A DNA stretch of 64,000 nucleotides from Epiperipatus broadwayi (taxonomy: Eukaryota; Onychophora; Udeonychophora; Euonychophora; Peripatidae), in the NCBI GenBank assembly GCA_028023455.1, contig JAQFVV010012506.1, positions 1,612,214 through 1,676,213 of the forward strand, given 5' to 3'. The notes beneath the pieces were generated by a model. It made no database searches, was not told the DNA's origin, and saw only the letters and a list, made by a program, of their open reading frames with translations. This document shows, piece after piece, positions 1 to 13,838 of this stretch. Position 1 is the stretch's first letter, and every line of letters starts with the position of its first letter. A program made the translations under genes and the position numbers.

Positions 1-1072
1 TTTTATGCAAAGCCATCACTAATCATATATATTTTCAAAACAAGCATTCTGCAATTTCCATAAATTTATTAGAGGAGAAAAATCTTATGATCTAATTCTG
101 TCATGTTCTTGATTTGAAGTTTAAACCCAATAGGAAGTTGAAAAAGTTTAAGAAACTGAGAGCTTCCAAATAAAGTTCAAAATATGTTAATCAGAAGAAC
201 TATAGGCAACACAATTACCTATAATATTGCAATTTAAATATTACAGAATACATGGTAAACTAAGTTATAAGTAGTATTCTTATATAAAGTTTTATGGAAT
301 TATTGAAGAAGCATACTGTCACTTCCTATGAGTACAACTATTATCATCAATAAATTGTATTTTAAATTTTTATAAAATATAATTTTCCAACACACAAATA
401 TTTATGTGCCAAAATCTATGAATTGCCAGTTAGCAAATTAAATATATTAAATAACACAAATTTTATTATAGAAAAGTGTATAATAATAAATGAAATGAAT
501 ACTTACACTACAAAATGTATTTAAAATCAATTGAAAAAAATATCTTTGTCCAGCCTATAACTAAAGTCTCTTTTGTACATAAAATGGCATGATACCATTT
601 CCTAAAACAAACAAAAAATTATATAAATATTGCCAAATGAAAGCAATGATAAATGTATGCATAAAATGAACACATAATAACAAGTCAATAAACACTAATA
701 ATAATACTAATAATGAATTTCTATAACCTTTAATGTTGAAGAGCTCAAACAAACTATAAAGTATATATATTTAATTTTGAACAAAAAAAAGAGATAAATA
801 TAATTTTTATTTATAAAAAATGTGATTTGCTTAACTGAAATAGTGCTAATAAAAAATTATATGATGCATGGAATATTATACAAATGATAACATCTTGGGA
901 AATTATATCTTCATAATAATTTCATTTGCATTTTATAGTTAGCAATGATTATGTTCAGAATAACTAAAAGTTTAATTCTACATAATTTTATATGAGAATG
1001 TTATTAATTATGTATATATTTGAAGCAAAGATATTTTAAATTGACTTATCTAAATAACAAGCAACTTTCTCA
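1..1072. other. AT-rich DNA without recognisable features
   Basis: No ORF with family resemblance, no clear repeat and no RNA gene seen. The short minus-strand ORF at 561-752 is hydrophobic by AT composition only. Confidence 0.6.
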
Positions 1073-1430
1073 CAGTTTTGTCTAGATTGGCTTTATGTAT
1101 AAGAATTTAGATTACTGACAAAATTGGAATTTTTTTTCGTCATCTTAGCAAATATATGTAATGCTGCAAGAAATTTTTGATATTACATATTAATAAAAAA
1201 ATCAGATCATCCTCAAAATAATTAATATTGAGTACATAGTGGCTCTGTTTTGAAGAATCTGAGCCAAACTTAATTAGATATTGTTCACATTTATGTTAAT
1301 TTTGTTCTTAGAGCTGTCATTGTTTAGTTTGGCTTCCTATGTAAGAATTTAGGTTACAGATAGAAGTAGAATAATTGTTTATCCTTATAGCAATTAGATG
1401 CTACTGCTGCAAGACTTTGCACCTTATTTA
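1073..1430. repeat. Divergent tandem duplication
   Basis: Two blocks about 240 bp apart (about 1073-1170 and 1316-1430) align by eye. Both carry a TTTGTCTAGATTGGCTT-like start, then TAAGAATTTAG.TTAC, then a shared GCTGCAAGA end. Similarity is only moderate, so this is an old duplication or two fragments of one repeat family. Confidence 0.35.
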
Positions 1431-3507
1431 GATGCAGCATTTTGAGAATGTCTTTTGCTCCAAATATGGTTTCATAATATTTCACATTGTAATGTTTCTG
1501 ATATATTTTAGCAAAGGCTTTTTGTGGCTAAAAATAATATTAAGCTAGATTTTGAGGAATATTATACAGGAATCCTTAAGACATGTGAGAATTTTTTATG
1601 ATTAAAACAAAGTGAATCAGGATATTGCTGTTGTTTTAAAAAATTGTAAACTACAGATATAAAAAGGAAGCATTATCCATGGTAAGTAAAGATGGCTCTA
1701 GAATAGAATAGCAATAATTGTTCTTAAAAAATTGTATGATGCAATACTTTGCACTTCTTTCTAGATTTTTTAAATTCTCAACACATTATTTATTTATTCA
1801 GTGTATGAATTTCTTTGACAGCTTAACTATTAATAAAATATAATACAGGAACCTGTATAGATTCTAGCCAAGAGATGGAATTATCAGTGACTTTATTAAG
1901 TTCTTCTATTTGGAAGTCATTAGCTTTGTGATCCACAATTACATAGATCAATGACTGATAGTGTATGTTTATAAAGCAGATAAATGGCATGACTCTAGAT
2001 TGTCCTGAATTTGTTGATGTTACTCCAGTTGTGTTTAAAGAAGTTTAAATTTAACTGGCTTTATTATAGAATCTGGAAAAAAAATTGTCTGGAACATCAT
2101 AAGAATTCCATTTCATACAGAAGTACAGATTTTTAGTCAACATGAAAAAGGGGGGTATTGATTTGAGACACGTTTTAATGGTGAAGCTATATTTTGAGTT
2201 ATTGTTAAGTCTAATCTACTTATAGCTTTTTATACATTTTCAAGGAAGCAATATTTAAAAGAAATATGTGTAGAACAGAAAGTATATCTCAGCATTTCAG
2301 TAATATTTCTCATAGCAATATTTAATTGCACATCCAGAAGGTTATTATTAGAAAAACCTGGCCTCTAAAAGGGTCACAATATTGACCAGCAGAATATGTT
2401 GATGCTAAAAAAGTTGTTTTTAAAGTATTTGTGTTACTACTCCAAGTGATGCCAGTTAGGTTATTCTTAAAAATTAATTTTGATTTAACCCTCAGCACAT
2501 TAATATGAAGTCTATCATAGTAATTAAATGAATAAATAGCTATATATTCTATATATTTTAAGAAGTAGAACAGCAGCTAACATATTATCATACACTGGTT
2601 ACAGAAAATCTAGCTAGCTAAACAGTTATCCCAATTTTCATCTCATCATTATCCCGTTCATATATTTTCTGTGGTAAAATATTTTTTGATAAGAGCTGAT
2701 TGTCCTTTGAATATGCTTATCTTTAGATTATCCATAATGATTATAGTTTAATAATGGGTAGGATGAGAGAAAGATTAAAACATTTTTTCATGATGCAGGT
2801 GTAAAGATGCATCAGTGGGCACTTATGAGGAAGTCAACCTATTAATTATTGAAAATGTAAATAAAAATATGAGAATAATAAAAAAAATACTCTGAAGTCC
2901 GAGTAATTTTCACATGCATTAAAATGTGTATTTAATATCAAAACTTTCATTTTTTTCATATGCAAGAAACTTAATTTTTCTTCTCTAGTCTAAAAATTAG
3001 AAATACCTTGATCATTAAGAAATCTATGAAATTTCATGGATTTTAATTTTTGCTGCAGTCTTCACTTATCCCCGTGAAAATTAATGAGGATATAAATACT
3101 TCCAATTAAAAGTCAGTTGCAGCTGCATTCATATAATATGTTAATACAGGCCAATTTCTTAATTTTGACAATTTATGAAAATATTAACAAAATTAAAAAT
3201 ATATAATTTGCATATTATGAAAGAATCTGTGGAAATCATTAAAAGATCATACAGTTTCACACTGTAATTAACTGATTCTCTTACTATTTAGGATGTTTAA
3301 ATACACAAAAATAACATATAGCATTCTACTTTAGTTTACCATATTCAATTATAACAATATGTTTATTTGTTTGTTTTTAAATATTTATATGCCAAATTAG
3401 ATCACCCCTGATAAGTAACATAACATAAATTTTACTTTTAATCCTGTACTCATCATCTAATTTAATAACTAATTAGTCTTTAATGTGTTAGACATGATTG
3501 TAAACAT
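1431..3507. other. AT-rich DNA without recognisable features
   Basis: No coding-like stretch, no tRNA and no clear repeat was seen on either strand. Confidence 0.55.
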
Positions 3508-3584
3508 GAACTCTATATTACAATGTATATTTTACTTTTTGTGCAAATAAAGATTATTTTGAAAAAAATAATAATAATAATAAT
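3508..3584 (+). repeat. LINE-like 3' terminus with (AAT)n tail
   Basis: About 55 bp ending in an AATAAA signal (3546-3551), followed by a short A run and (ATA)n. The same 55 bp occurs in reverse complement at 21637-21690, there followed by a poly-A tail. A shared 3' end with a simple-repeat tail, while the upstream sequences differ, is the signature of a 5'-truncated non-LTR retrotransposon. No coding portion remains, so the clade is unknown. Confidence 0.6.
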
Positions 3585-4849
3585 GACTTGGTATTGTTTA
3601 AAACTTTCAAAAAAACTAGGTTAAAAGAAGGTTTTTTTTTAAATTTTAAAACTTAATTTATTATTCTGATTTTAATTAATCAATTAGCAAACTGATGTAA
3701 AAATAAATTTCTCATGTATGTATATATTATATCCATATACCAAAGTGCACACACATAAATTAAGTCCAAACTTTATTTGTCATTTTATTTATTTATTTAT
3801 TGATTACATAAGACTATACTTATTTAATAAAGATAGGGTCATTATCACTTCAAATATGAGAGGCCAACATGTTACCATCATAGAAAAATTATAAATTAAC
3901 TGCTATATTGAAATATCTAGTAATGCTAGATTTTTTATCTTAGTATATCCTTAATTCTCTGTAACAATTTATTAAAATTTATTGTGATTTAGTTTTAAAA
4001 TGTAATTGCAAAATAAGTTGTGTTTATTAAGAGCATAGTAACAATGCCAAACCATTATCAATTATTATTAGAACTCTACGGACTAATCATTCGATCTACC
4101 TTTGAAGAACAATTAATATATCTACATAACACATATATTCTTATTAATCACTTATATAGAAAAAAAATAATATTTTTATATCTTTTTCATAAAATGTAAA
4201 AAAAAAAGTATGACTGACTATAAGAATTCCACATGTGAGATGGGTAGATGAAACAAGAAAATTTGCTGGTGTGATAGGGAAAAGAGATACTAGAAATCTG
4301 AAAAACTAGATTAAACCTGGAGAGATCTTGATACTGCAGTAAATCAATATTGGTTGAAAATCCTGATGATGATTATTTATAATATTATCTAATGTTTAAT
4401 ATTTGATTAAGGGGAAACAATCAGTCTTAAACACAAACTAAACATATGAGCTACTTCATAAATTTTAATATCATCTAATATTATATTTTTTATTCAGTCT
4501 AAATCACATTAATCAAAATATAAATTGTATCTACAAATCATAAAAGTCTAAAAATTAGTTTAATATAAACTGATTCATAATACTAGGAAAAAGTGTTCTG
4601 TTTTCAAGATAAATCTTAATTGTATAGTATGCTTATTTATTAAAAATTTAATTTGTTTGAAAGATGATTTATAGAAAAAATACTAAGCAGTACAGACAAA
4701 TTTGCATTACCATATTTATTAACATTTCTGTCAATAATTTTACCACTAATCCAATATGAATTTATATAGAGCCATAAAAAAAATGGAAGAAGTTTAACTA
4801 AGATAAAAAATCTAGAGTCTTATCAAGATTTGCTTTTGTTTTTATAGTT
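3585..4849. other. AT-rich DNA without recognisable features
   Basis: Only short low-complexity tracts, such as (ATTT)n near 3783-3801. No gene seen. Confidence 0.55.
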
Positions 4850-5242
4850 ACTTAACATCCAACACATATAAAACTCATTAAAACAGGCAAAACTCACTAT
4901 ACATATTGCCACTCACTGCAAGCTAGAGTAATCAATGGATTCCAGAAGGCTTGTGCATAAAATCCCCATCTAGTCCCTATTTATCCAATATCCCCAGACT
5001 AGTTTTTGGCTTGTGGCCTTAATCAGTGATGAGTCTTGGATCTGAGAGCATTGACAAAGGCCACAAACCAGAAACTAGTCTGGGGATATTGTATGAGTAG
5101 CCACTAGATGGGGATTTTATGCACAATCCTTATGGCATCCATTGATTACTCTAGATTGCAGTGAGTGGCAATACGTATAGTGAGTTTTGCCTGTTTTAAT
5201 AACAGTTATAAATAAGCATAAGAAATGGTGATCATGTGACAT
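4850..5242. mobile_element. Fold-back MITE, family 1 copy A
   Basis: A long inverted repeat: arms at about 4879-5020 and 5056-5200 are near-perfect reverse complements (about 140 bp each) around a roughly 35 bp loop. The right side continues into a terminal motif, ATGGTGATCATGTGAC, ending at 5240. Related sequence recurs at 6105-6600, 20085-20562, 20563-20945 and 41560-41690. There is no coding capacity, so this is a non-autonomous fold-back/MITE-type DNA element. The superfamily is unknown because no target-site duplication could be fixed. Confidence 0.75.
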
Positions 5243-6104
5243 ATAGAATTCAAGATCAAATAAGCTTCTTTCATACATATTGAAATATAACAGATATTTT
5301 TTCCATGTAATAATCTACATACAATTTCAGCCATGACATAACCAGACAACAAACAATTACATTTGGCAAAACAAAATTGAAACCATACTATCTAGTAATA
5401 ACAGTAATAATTGTTTGACTTATATTCAGCCCAAAATGAAAAAAAATTTAGCATAGAATTCTATTCTAGCTAATATAAGATTTATAAGTTAGGCATAGGT
5501 ATTTATAACTTTTATATCAACTACAATACTATGTAAAAAGTAATTTCATTTTTCAAATACTATTGTTATTATTAAATGTCATAATTTTAGCACACAATGT
5601 CAGTTTTAATTGTTTGTTATCTTGTTATGGCAGAAATTTCATCTAGATTATTATATAGAAAAATGTTCATTATATTTCAATTTTTACACTTATAGATTTA
5701 TGAAAATGTTTAATTTAATATATATACATTATTATTATTATTACACAAATAGCGGCACTGCAAATATGTGAAATAAATTGAAACAATAAAAAATCTTCAA
5801 AATGTCATGTATAATATTTTATTTTATTTATTGTTATATGATGAAAAAAATAGAATCAATCTCTGAAGATGATGTGTTTCAGATCAAACATTTTTGTTAA
5901 CTGGCTTTCAATGATCTCACAATAATACAAGAATTTTATCCTCATTGGAATACTGGTAATACATTCAAGTGTTATTTAGCATTACCTTATGCATTAATGT
6001 GCTCTTCTGAAAAGCTTTGTTAAAATAATATTATTTAAAATTTTAACATGAATAAATCATGTTGTAAGGATTTTAATAAGAATGTTCTTATTTTGGTATG
6101 TATT
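5243..6104. other. AT-rich DNA without recognisable features
   Basis: No gene, RNA or clear repeat seen. Confidence 0.55.
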
Positions 6105-6600
6105 AATCATCTTAAAATAGGCAAAACTCTCCATACAGTATTGCCACTCAGTGCAAGCCAGAGTAATCATTGGATGCCAGAAGACTTTTGCATAAAATGC
6201 CCATCTAGTGCCTACTCATCCAATATTCCTAGACTAATTTCTGGCTTGTGGTCTTTGTCAGTGAGGAACCTTGGATCTGAGGGCACTGCACCTAGATATT
6301 AGGATCTAATGCAACCCTCCAGCAGCCATATTTTATCTCAACTACAAAACTATGAGTCTCAAATTGAAAACACAAAAATATTTTCAATCCAAGCTCATCA
6401 GCTTATACAGTCATATAGGATGGAACTCAGTTCAGTACCTATACATTTTGGTGTCTTTTGTTCTTTAATAACAACAGCCACCACTATCCCATTAGGCAGG
6501 ATTGGTTTAAGCCATTAAACATCACAAGATCACCATTTCTTCTGCTTTTTTATAACTATTATTAAAACAGGAAAAACTCTCCATATGGTGATCATGTGAT
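6105..6600. mobile_element. MITE, family 1 copy B
   Basis: Begins with the same GGCAAAACTCTCCATACAG / GCATAAAATGCCCATCTAG block as copy A. It then carries a second part (about 6270-6535) that matches, in reverse complement, the copy at 20563-20945 (for example CCAAAATGTATAG and GAACTGAGTTC). It ends at the GTGATCATGTGATGTT terminus at about 6590-6604, with another partial terminus near 6525. The two short ORFs across it are chance frames in the repeat. It looks like a fuller-length but rearranged member of the family. Confidence 0.65.
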
Positions 6601-6605
6601 GTTTA

Positions 6606-9600
6606 TTGGCTTATTAATCATCTTCAAATGCAGTTGAGAAGCACAATTGTTCTGAAACAAATGTCCTGCAGAGTTCAGTTTCAGTTTTCCCATATAATGA
6701 TGGATTCAAAAATAATATATTGCAGATAGTGATTTAAAGATTTGATATTATTTCAATTTATTTTATATGTTTATAATATAATTTAGCTGTTGCTCTAATA
6801 AAAATAATCAAGATAGAATTAAATAACAATAAAAAAACAGTAGTATAATTAAAATCAATAAATTTTCTTCATGTCTACAATTTTGCCTATTAGAAAATAC
6901 ATAATTTCAAATGAAAACTAAAACAGTATATATACACTAATAAAACTACTACAATTCAAAAATAACTGGTAATTACTTTTAACATTCAAGAAAGTTCTCA
7001 TAAGATTGATGACTTTATACTCTTTTGATTAATTATTTTTGATCTAAGGCCATCAAATTGCAAAAATATTAAAGATAATTAACAGTTGAGAAGTATAGAA
7101 AATATACTCCACAATGGCATTGCTATTGTGAAACCTCTCTTACTATCATCCTATTATAACCATTAGGAAAATCCCCACAGCAAACAATGATTAACATGCT
7201 ATTTCATTTAAATAATGAATTAAATGCTCTTCTAGAATTTAAGAATCTTAAATTAAAAACATTAACGAAATTACATTAACTTAACATAATTAATGCTATC
7301 CTATGGCTATCTCAGGGATTATAAGTATTCTATTCAAAAATATAATCTAACCATTAGATTAATAATTAAATAATTAAATCACAATAGGGATTTTACTGGT
7401 ATTCAACTATTTAAATAAAAGCACACTTACTATTACAAACTGTGATTAATCTCATATTGGAATGGCTAATCCAATTATAATAATAATAGTGAAACATGGA
7501 AATTAACACTCACTATCTACTCATTACCTTCACTTAAATAATCCAATTTATTTTCCAAAGATTTATTCTCCTACCTATCTTAACCCAATCCCTACAGAAT
7601 ACTCATTTTATCATAATCAAGAGCTTTATTATATAATTATTATCTACAAAGGCTAACTTAATTAAATACTCTTCTCAATTACTTAGCACTCATCCATGGT
7701 AACCAGGTCCTTCAGAATTACCAACCTTAAAATATATTTGGTTAGTAATTTGTACTCTTAAAATAATATAATACTTTAAATTTATGATATAATATATATT
7801 TCAATTTAAATAGTAAAATTAGAATGTGACTATCAAATATACTACTCATTTCTATTATATGCTCTCCATTTGGTAATACTTAATAGTATTTTTAACATGG
7901 CTCTTCAAGATTTTTTTTAATATCCTATTAAAATATGAAGTACCATAAACTCCATTTATAATATAGCTATCATTTAAAACCAATTGAGAATTAGTGTATT
8001 AATTATAAAATATTAAAGATAATTCCTCAAATAAGGCATGTAATCAAAATATGATATGTATAATTCAATGTGAATAAAGTGCTTTATTGATATGACCTTG
8101 TAATGGAAATGACTCTCAGACACAATGAAATTAATACTACAAAGTTTAAATCAACATGGTCATTTATTTTCAATAATACTAATAAACAACAAACACTTGT
8201 GAACATTAGGTTAAATACTTCATTAACAATAAAAAAAAAGCATGAAAACTGTTTATACATTGATAATAAATTATTTACATTCTTTACAAATAAGTTTCAT
8301 GATTATTATATACAGTTAACCCTTCCCTTAGTTTCTCTTTTAGTTCTTTTGAAATTATAAATTTATTATTTTATTATGTATGCTTTCATACTAATCTGAT
8401 ATATTTGCATAATTCATGAGTTATCTGGGATCTTTACAATCATTTTCCATATTATCTGATATTTTGTAACTCCCAATATATTGATCATCTTGTAATAATT
8501 AAATTATATTTAAAATTAGGTTTAAATTATTACACTTCCATCTTATTAACAAAGTTATTACTGATATGGTAAATATAAAAAAATAAAAGACAATATTTAT
8601 GATGTATTTAAAATGAATAATAAAGTTAGGATTCTTTATCATATGATGAAATTCATTTAATCCATTCATTCTCTCTCTCTCATACTCATATTTTATATTG
8701 ATCTTAGATCTCAGTTATTCTTATTTATATGGTCATTTATTTAAGTTATTATCCAACTATATAATATTTGTTCTGTACATGATCTTATCTTCAAGGAAAT
8801 CTGTTAAGACTTAGGATAAAAATATAAAATCCTTTAAATATTTAATCCCCCTTTGATGCCTCCTATATTATTTACCTTAAAACTTTCAGATAAGAAACTG
8901 ATTTTATTAAATATTCTATGCTAGTAAAATAATGGAGATTTTCTTTAAATATGAGGTGTCATATTTTGGAAGGCAGTCATTTTTTTAATGACTTACCCCA
9001 ATTTTATCCTGGTTTCTTCAATAAGCACTTACCGGATGTACCACACTCATTTTTTTGCCAAAAATTCTCCCACCTCTTTCTAATAACTATCTGGGTATCA
9101 CAAAGATTAATCCCACTTAACTATTCATCAGTTTTTCAGGATGATATTTATATATTCTATCCTGGATTTTTAACTATATACTACAATGTATTAAACATCT
9201 ATTGTTCTATCAACTCTATATCAATAATATAATAAAATCCCTGAAATATTTTCCCATCTATATTTGCAATTATGTTACAAAACAAATAATCTATTTCTAT
9301 TATTATTATTAATAGGATAAATTTTTATTTTCTGACATATGAGATCACATCTTGTCTTACATTAACATTCACTCTTTCTTGCTCTCATAAATATTATATT
9401 TTATAACATGTTTATTATTATTTTCTGGGAATCCTATCAGATTTTATTTATGATCACTAGTTCATTTCCATTTTTGTTGAATATGCTTTAACAATAGTAA
9501 ATTTAAAATACCTTTTAATGTATTTTATCACACTTAATTTTCTAAAAATTTATACTGGCTCAAAATATACAGCTTTAACACTATATTTCACTCACTCACA

Positions 9601-12600
9601 CTTTTATATTATAACTCATAGTACTCTCTTCCTATATTTAAGCATACTTTTTTTTTCTAACATGGGAAACTAACAAAAAAAAATACTTTTAATATTATAT
9701 ACTAAATTGCACATATCAATTCTTTAAATCACTATTATGAAAAATACCTTGTATGTATATTTCATATCAAATGAGAAACATTATTAATAATAACTTTAAA
9801 ATTGAAATCCTTTTCTCGTTTTTTTTAAAACCCATTTCATAAATTTTTACTTAATATTAACATGGTTATTCTGTAGACTTTTACCATTTATCACACGTTT
9901 GTGTTTCTCTTTTTTTCATATTGCTAAAAGACATGTATAGTTAAACAAAACATTAAACAACAAGCATATTTGATGAAACAAAATTTTAAATTGGATACAT
10001 CCTTCCTTCCTAGCTAGTTTTAAAATTGCATTGTGTATAATCCTGCTCTTCAAAATCCACTATAAAAAGTTTGATTAATATTCTAAATAAATCTCCACTT
10101 TATTGTCCCATTCTGCACAAACTTTTAAACATGTTCAAATAAGTCATCAACAAATTTACTTTCTGATTTCTCTCCTTTTCTGCTATTCATTAGTCTTATA
10201 AAATTTCAAACACATATGGGATAAATTCATTTAATTTTCTAGCTTGTAGTACATTATCTTTGTGACTATCATCTACCCTTCAAAAGTTACACAGATTTTT
10301 TTTCATTTTAATATTTAGTTCTTACAAGGCTATCATAAAAGTTCATCTTCTATTTAAACATAAAAAATTTTAATTTAAGTTTTATTTATCTTTTTTTTTT
10401 TCATTATTAAATATAGGACACATATTTTCTTCAAATTTTGCAAATTATTTTTTACGTATCAACTGCTTAATTCAAATGAAGATTAGATTTTCTTGCATTC
10501 ACCACTCGCGATGATTAACTATTTTAACACTCTGTAAAATATTTCTATCAGCTTTAAAAACTTATAATTTTTTTTTGACATTTAATTTATGATTAATAAA
10601 AACACTTAATTTATCACAAATAAATGAATGCTTTTTTAGGGGATGCAGTTGTTTCTTTTCGAAGCAATATAGTTGTCTTTCCTTTTTCATGGTTATCTCA
10701 GGAAAAATTAAAATAACAACTTTGATTTTTTCAAACTTCTTTGGGTATTATCTTGGCTATAAGCGGATGATCAAGATTGGCATTTCTGTCACAATGAAGA
10801 TTAATTTAGCTCACTCCATAGTGTTAATAATTACTTGAAAATATTATATAACCTTAGACTGCTTTTTAAAGATGATTTTTTAAACTTTTATAAATTTTTT
10901 TAACGGAGAAATAAATTGAGACTGCTATCCTGCTTTATAAGTTTTCTTCAATCTTTACTTTTATCATCTGCTGGTTTTTAAAAAAAAAATCCTGGGCTAA
11001 AGTGATGTCAGGAAACTACTTACTAAACCCTCATTGGTTTATATCCCGAATCAACTTGTATAATTTTTAAATTACTGTTTCTATTTAAAATAATTAAAAT
11101 CAATAAATGTTTTACAAATGAAATTAATTTAAATAATTTCTTTAAGACCAAAGTTTTGATTCTAACTATATTTTTAATAAATGGCATTATTAGTTGAATT
11201 TGAATATAAAATTTATGATAAATATTTATACTTAAAACATATTATTATTATTATGATAATTTGAAAATAAATTATCTTGTAATCAATAATTGTTCCTTCT
11301 TTCCTTAACTACAATTTTAGATCTTTAGCTTTTAAAGGAGGATTGCATTAAAAATAAATTAAAGTCAAATTTATAAGTGATGATGTTTATTTAGCTTAAT
11401 TTCTATTGTATTAAAATTATATATTGGATTATAATATAAATTATTTATTTATAACTAACAATGATTATTAAATCTCTATAGAATTCTCTTTTTAATCTTT
11501 ATGTATTAAATCATTTATTATTATTATCCCAAAGTTTATAGCATTACTGTTATTTCACTTTTAAATTTAAAATTTTGGAACTATAGTTTACATTTTATAT
11601 GCTATTCTTACCATGGATAACCTATCAAAAGGTTACAATATATATATAGTTTTGTTTTAGTTTTCCATTGAAAAGGTTTGTTTATTAACAAAAGTAGTTC
11701 TAGAAATCTTTTGTAAATTTTAATTGCTATTTGATTTTACTTTCTTATATGTAAATAATAATATTTAAGCTATAGTGAAATGTAGAATTCTATAAAGATG
11801 TGTGGACAATTAATAATTATATGTTTTTGGAAATGATAGACATAGAAAAAACTGACTCTAGCATAATATTTATTTACATAATTAATAGTAGTATAATAAA
11901 TTTTATAAGATTAACTACAGTTTATTTTATTATATATAAAAATTATATTCGATATTTTATATACATATTAATATAAACTGCAATGAAGTAACATCTTAGA
12001 GCAAAGTACCATATATCTTTATAGATCATTTTTGTTGCAACTTCTATTCCAATTATTTCATAGTATCTTATTATAATTATGTTATTATTAGTAGTATTAT
12101 CTGATTATTCATAAGAATATTTAAAATTGGAATCATTATTTTTATCTTATTCATATGTATTTGCCAGTTTATTTATTAGTTATTATAGACTGCATTTGAT
12201 TATTAACATTTTTCATATCTTAAAGTATAGTTTTATATATATCAAAACATTTCTAATTGTTTTTGGATTGTGATAGGTGGCATAGAAAGTAAGCACAGCG
12301 AAAATAATTTGTCATAAGCACTATTTTTATTCTATAGTTTTCAGAAATCAACTCCTTATTTTTTCAAATTATATTCTACAAATATTGATTTATTACAATT
12401 GTGTTATATATACATATAATAAGAGAAAAATAGAAAGAGTTCATTAAATGTTTATGACTAAAATTTTAAAATACTTTGACAAGTAGCATATAGAAGTGAG
12501 AGATTTGCTTAGAATTTGTAATGAGCTGTCTGATAACATTATTATTAGTATAAAACTTTTATTTTTGATATTATTTTGTTTATCTATTACAAAATTTGCA

Positions 12601-13838
12601 TTTAAATTACACTTTAAGCTTTTGCTAAATTCATATTTCTCTTTTACAAATTTAAAGGAAAGAAAATAATATGCAATCTTAATTTTGATGTGACATACTT
12701 TATCTTTTAAAAAGTGTTTTTCTTGAAATTTTTTTTGTTAATTAGTTATTTGATGCTTACATTACAATTCACATTTATCTATCCAGTTGTACATTTATCT
12801 GTTTTAATTTAGAAGTTTAAAAGTTTAGACATAATAGTCTTTGCATTTTTAAATTATCTAAAACAAGTATTATAATATATATAAAGTTATCATTTTTAAC
12901 TTATCTACTAGTCTCATTGACCTGCTCCAAGTAATCCACAGAACATATAAATAGTATCTAACTATGTGTAATTAGAGGATAAAGTAAGATTGCAAAATTT
13001 CTAAAAACCTTTACCACTGGACATTTGGAAAATGTGATGAGTTATGTCTTTTTTTCTGTTCCCTGTAAAAGATTATTAGAAAAACTTTTACATTGCAATA
13101 AAATATTTAAATACCACTGTAAAACTTTGTGTTGTATGTAGCAAATGTTATAATTATATAATTCATTTACAAAGACTTATTGTAGCTGACAAGTTTAGGA
13201 ATGAATCAATGAGTAAGTAAATGTGTAACTAATTATCTTAATAAATTCTCAAGTTAGTTAGCTACCAAATGTTTCTTAGTAAGTTAAAACTCTAGGTCAC
13301 TTTTGTATAAGCAATATTATGATTATAACAGCCTTGTAATGTCAGCTAAGTAATCTAGAATAAATGAGAATATTAATCAATGTTTAAATCATAATGTTAT
13401 TTATTTAAACATGTAATAAAATATATATGTATTTTGTTTAATCATATAATATGTTTAAAATAATATCAGTTATTATTATTATTTTAATTATTTTAAAATA
13501 TAATAATATATATTCAATATATGTTAAGATTTCTATTTGACGACATATAAAATCACAAGGCAACCACCTCTATAACAAGCATAATAATTTATACACCATT
13601 AGATGAGTGTTATTTCTTGGTCAGCAACATAGATATTTTAGCATCTCACTATTTAAAGCTATATTATAAACTATAATGAACTTTATATATATATGATGCA
13701 TATATATATGAATATTATATATATATGATGCATAAGTCATGTTTATTACATAATATTTTTAATTCTTTCAAAAGCAACTCTTATTATACTTTAGCACCAT
13801 CTATTGTAAGCTTGAGTAATTAAATGATGATGCTAGAA
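6606..13838. other. Long AT-rich stretch without recognisable genes
   Basis: About 7 kb with no convincing coding similarity on either strand. ORFs at 8103-8360 and 8951-9232 have no motif I recognise. A minus-strand stretch near 10600-10800 looks slightly less AT-biased and translates without many stops, but could not be assigned. No tandem arrays beyond short (TA)n near 13679-13735. Confidence 0.5.

Noticed and set aside
6048-6518. Two plus-strand ORFs of 84 and 69 codons
   Set aside because: They lie in a MITE copy; other copies do not keep the frame.
8951-9232. 93-codon ORF as a possible small gene
   Set aside because: No recognisable domain, and no supporting context.
10590-10800. Minus-strand coding-like stretch
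   Set aside because: Readable for about 60 codons with stops but no family match I could name; not enough to annotate.
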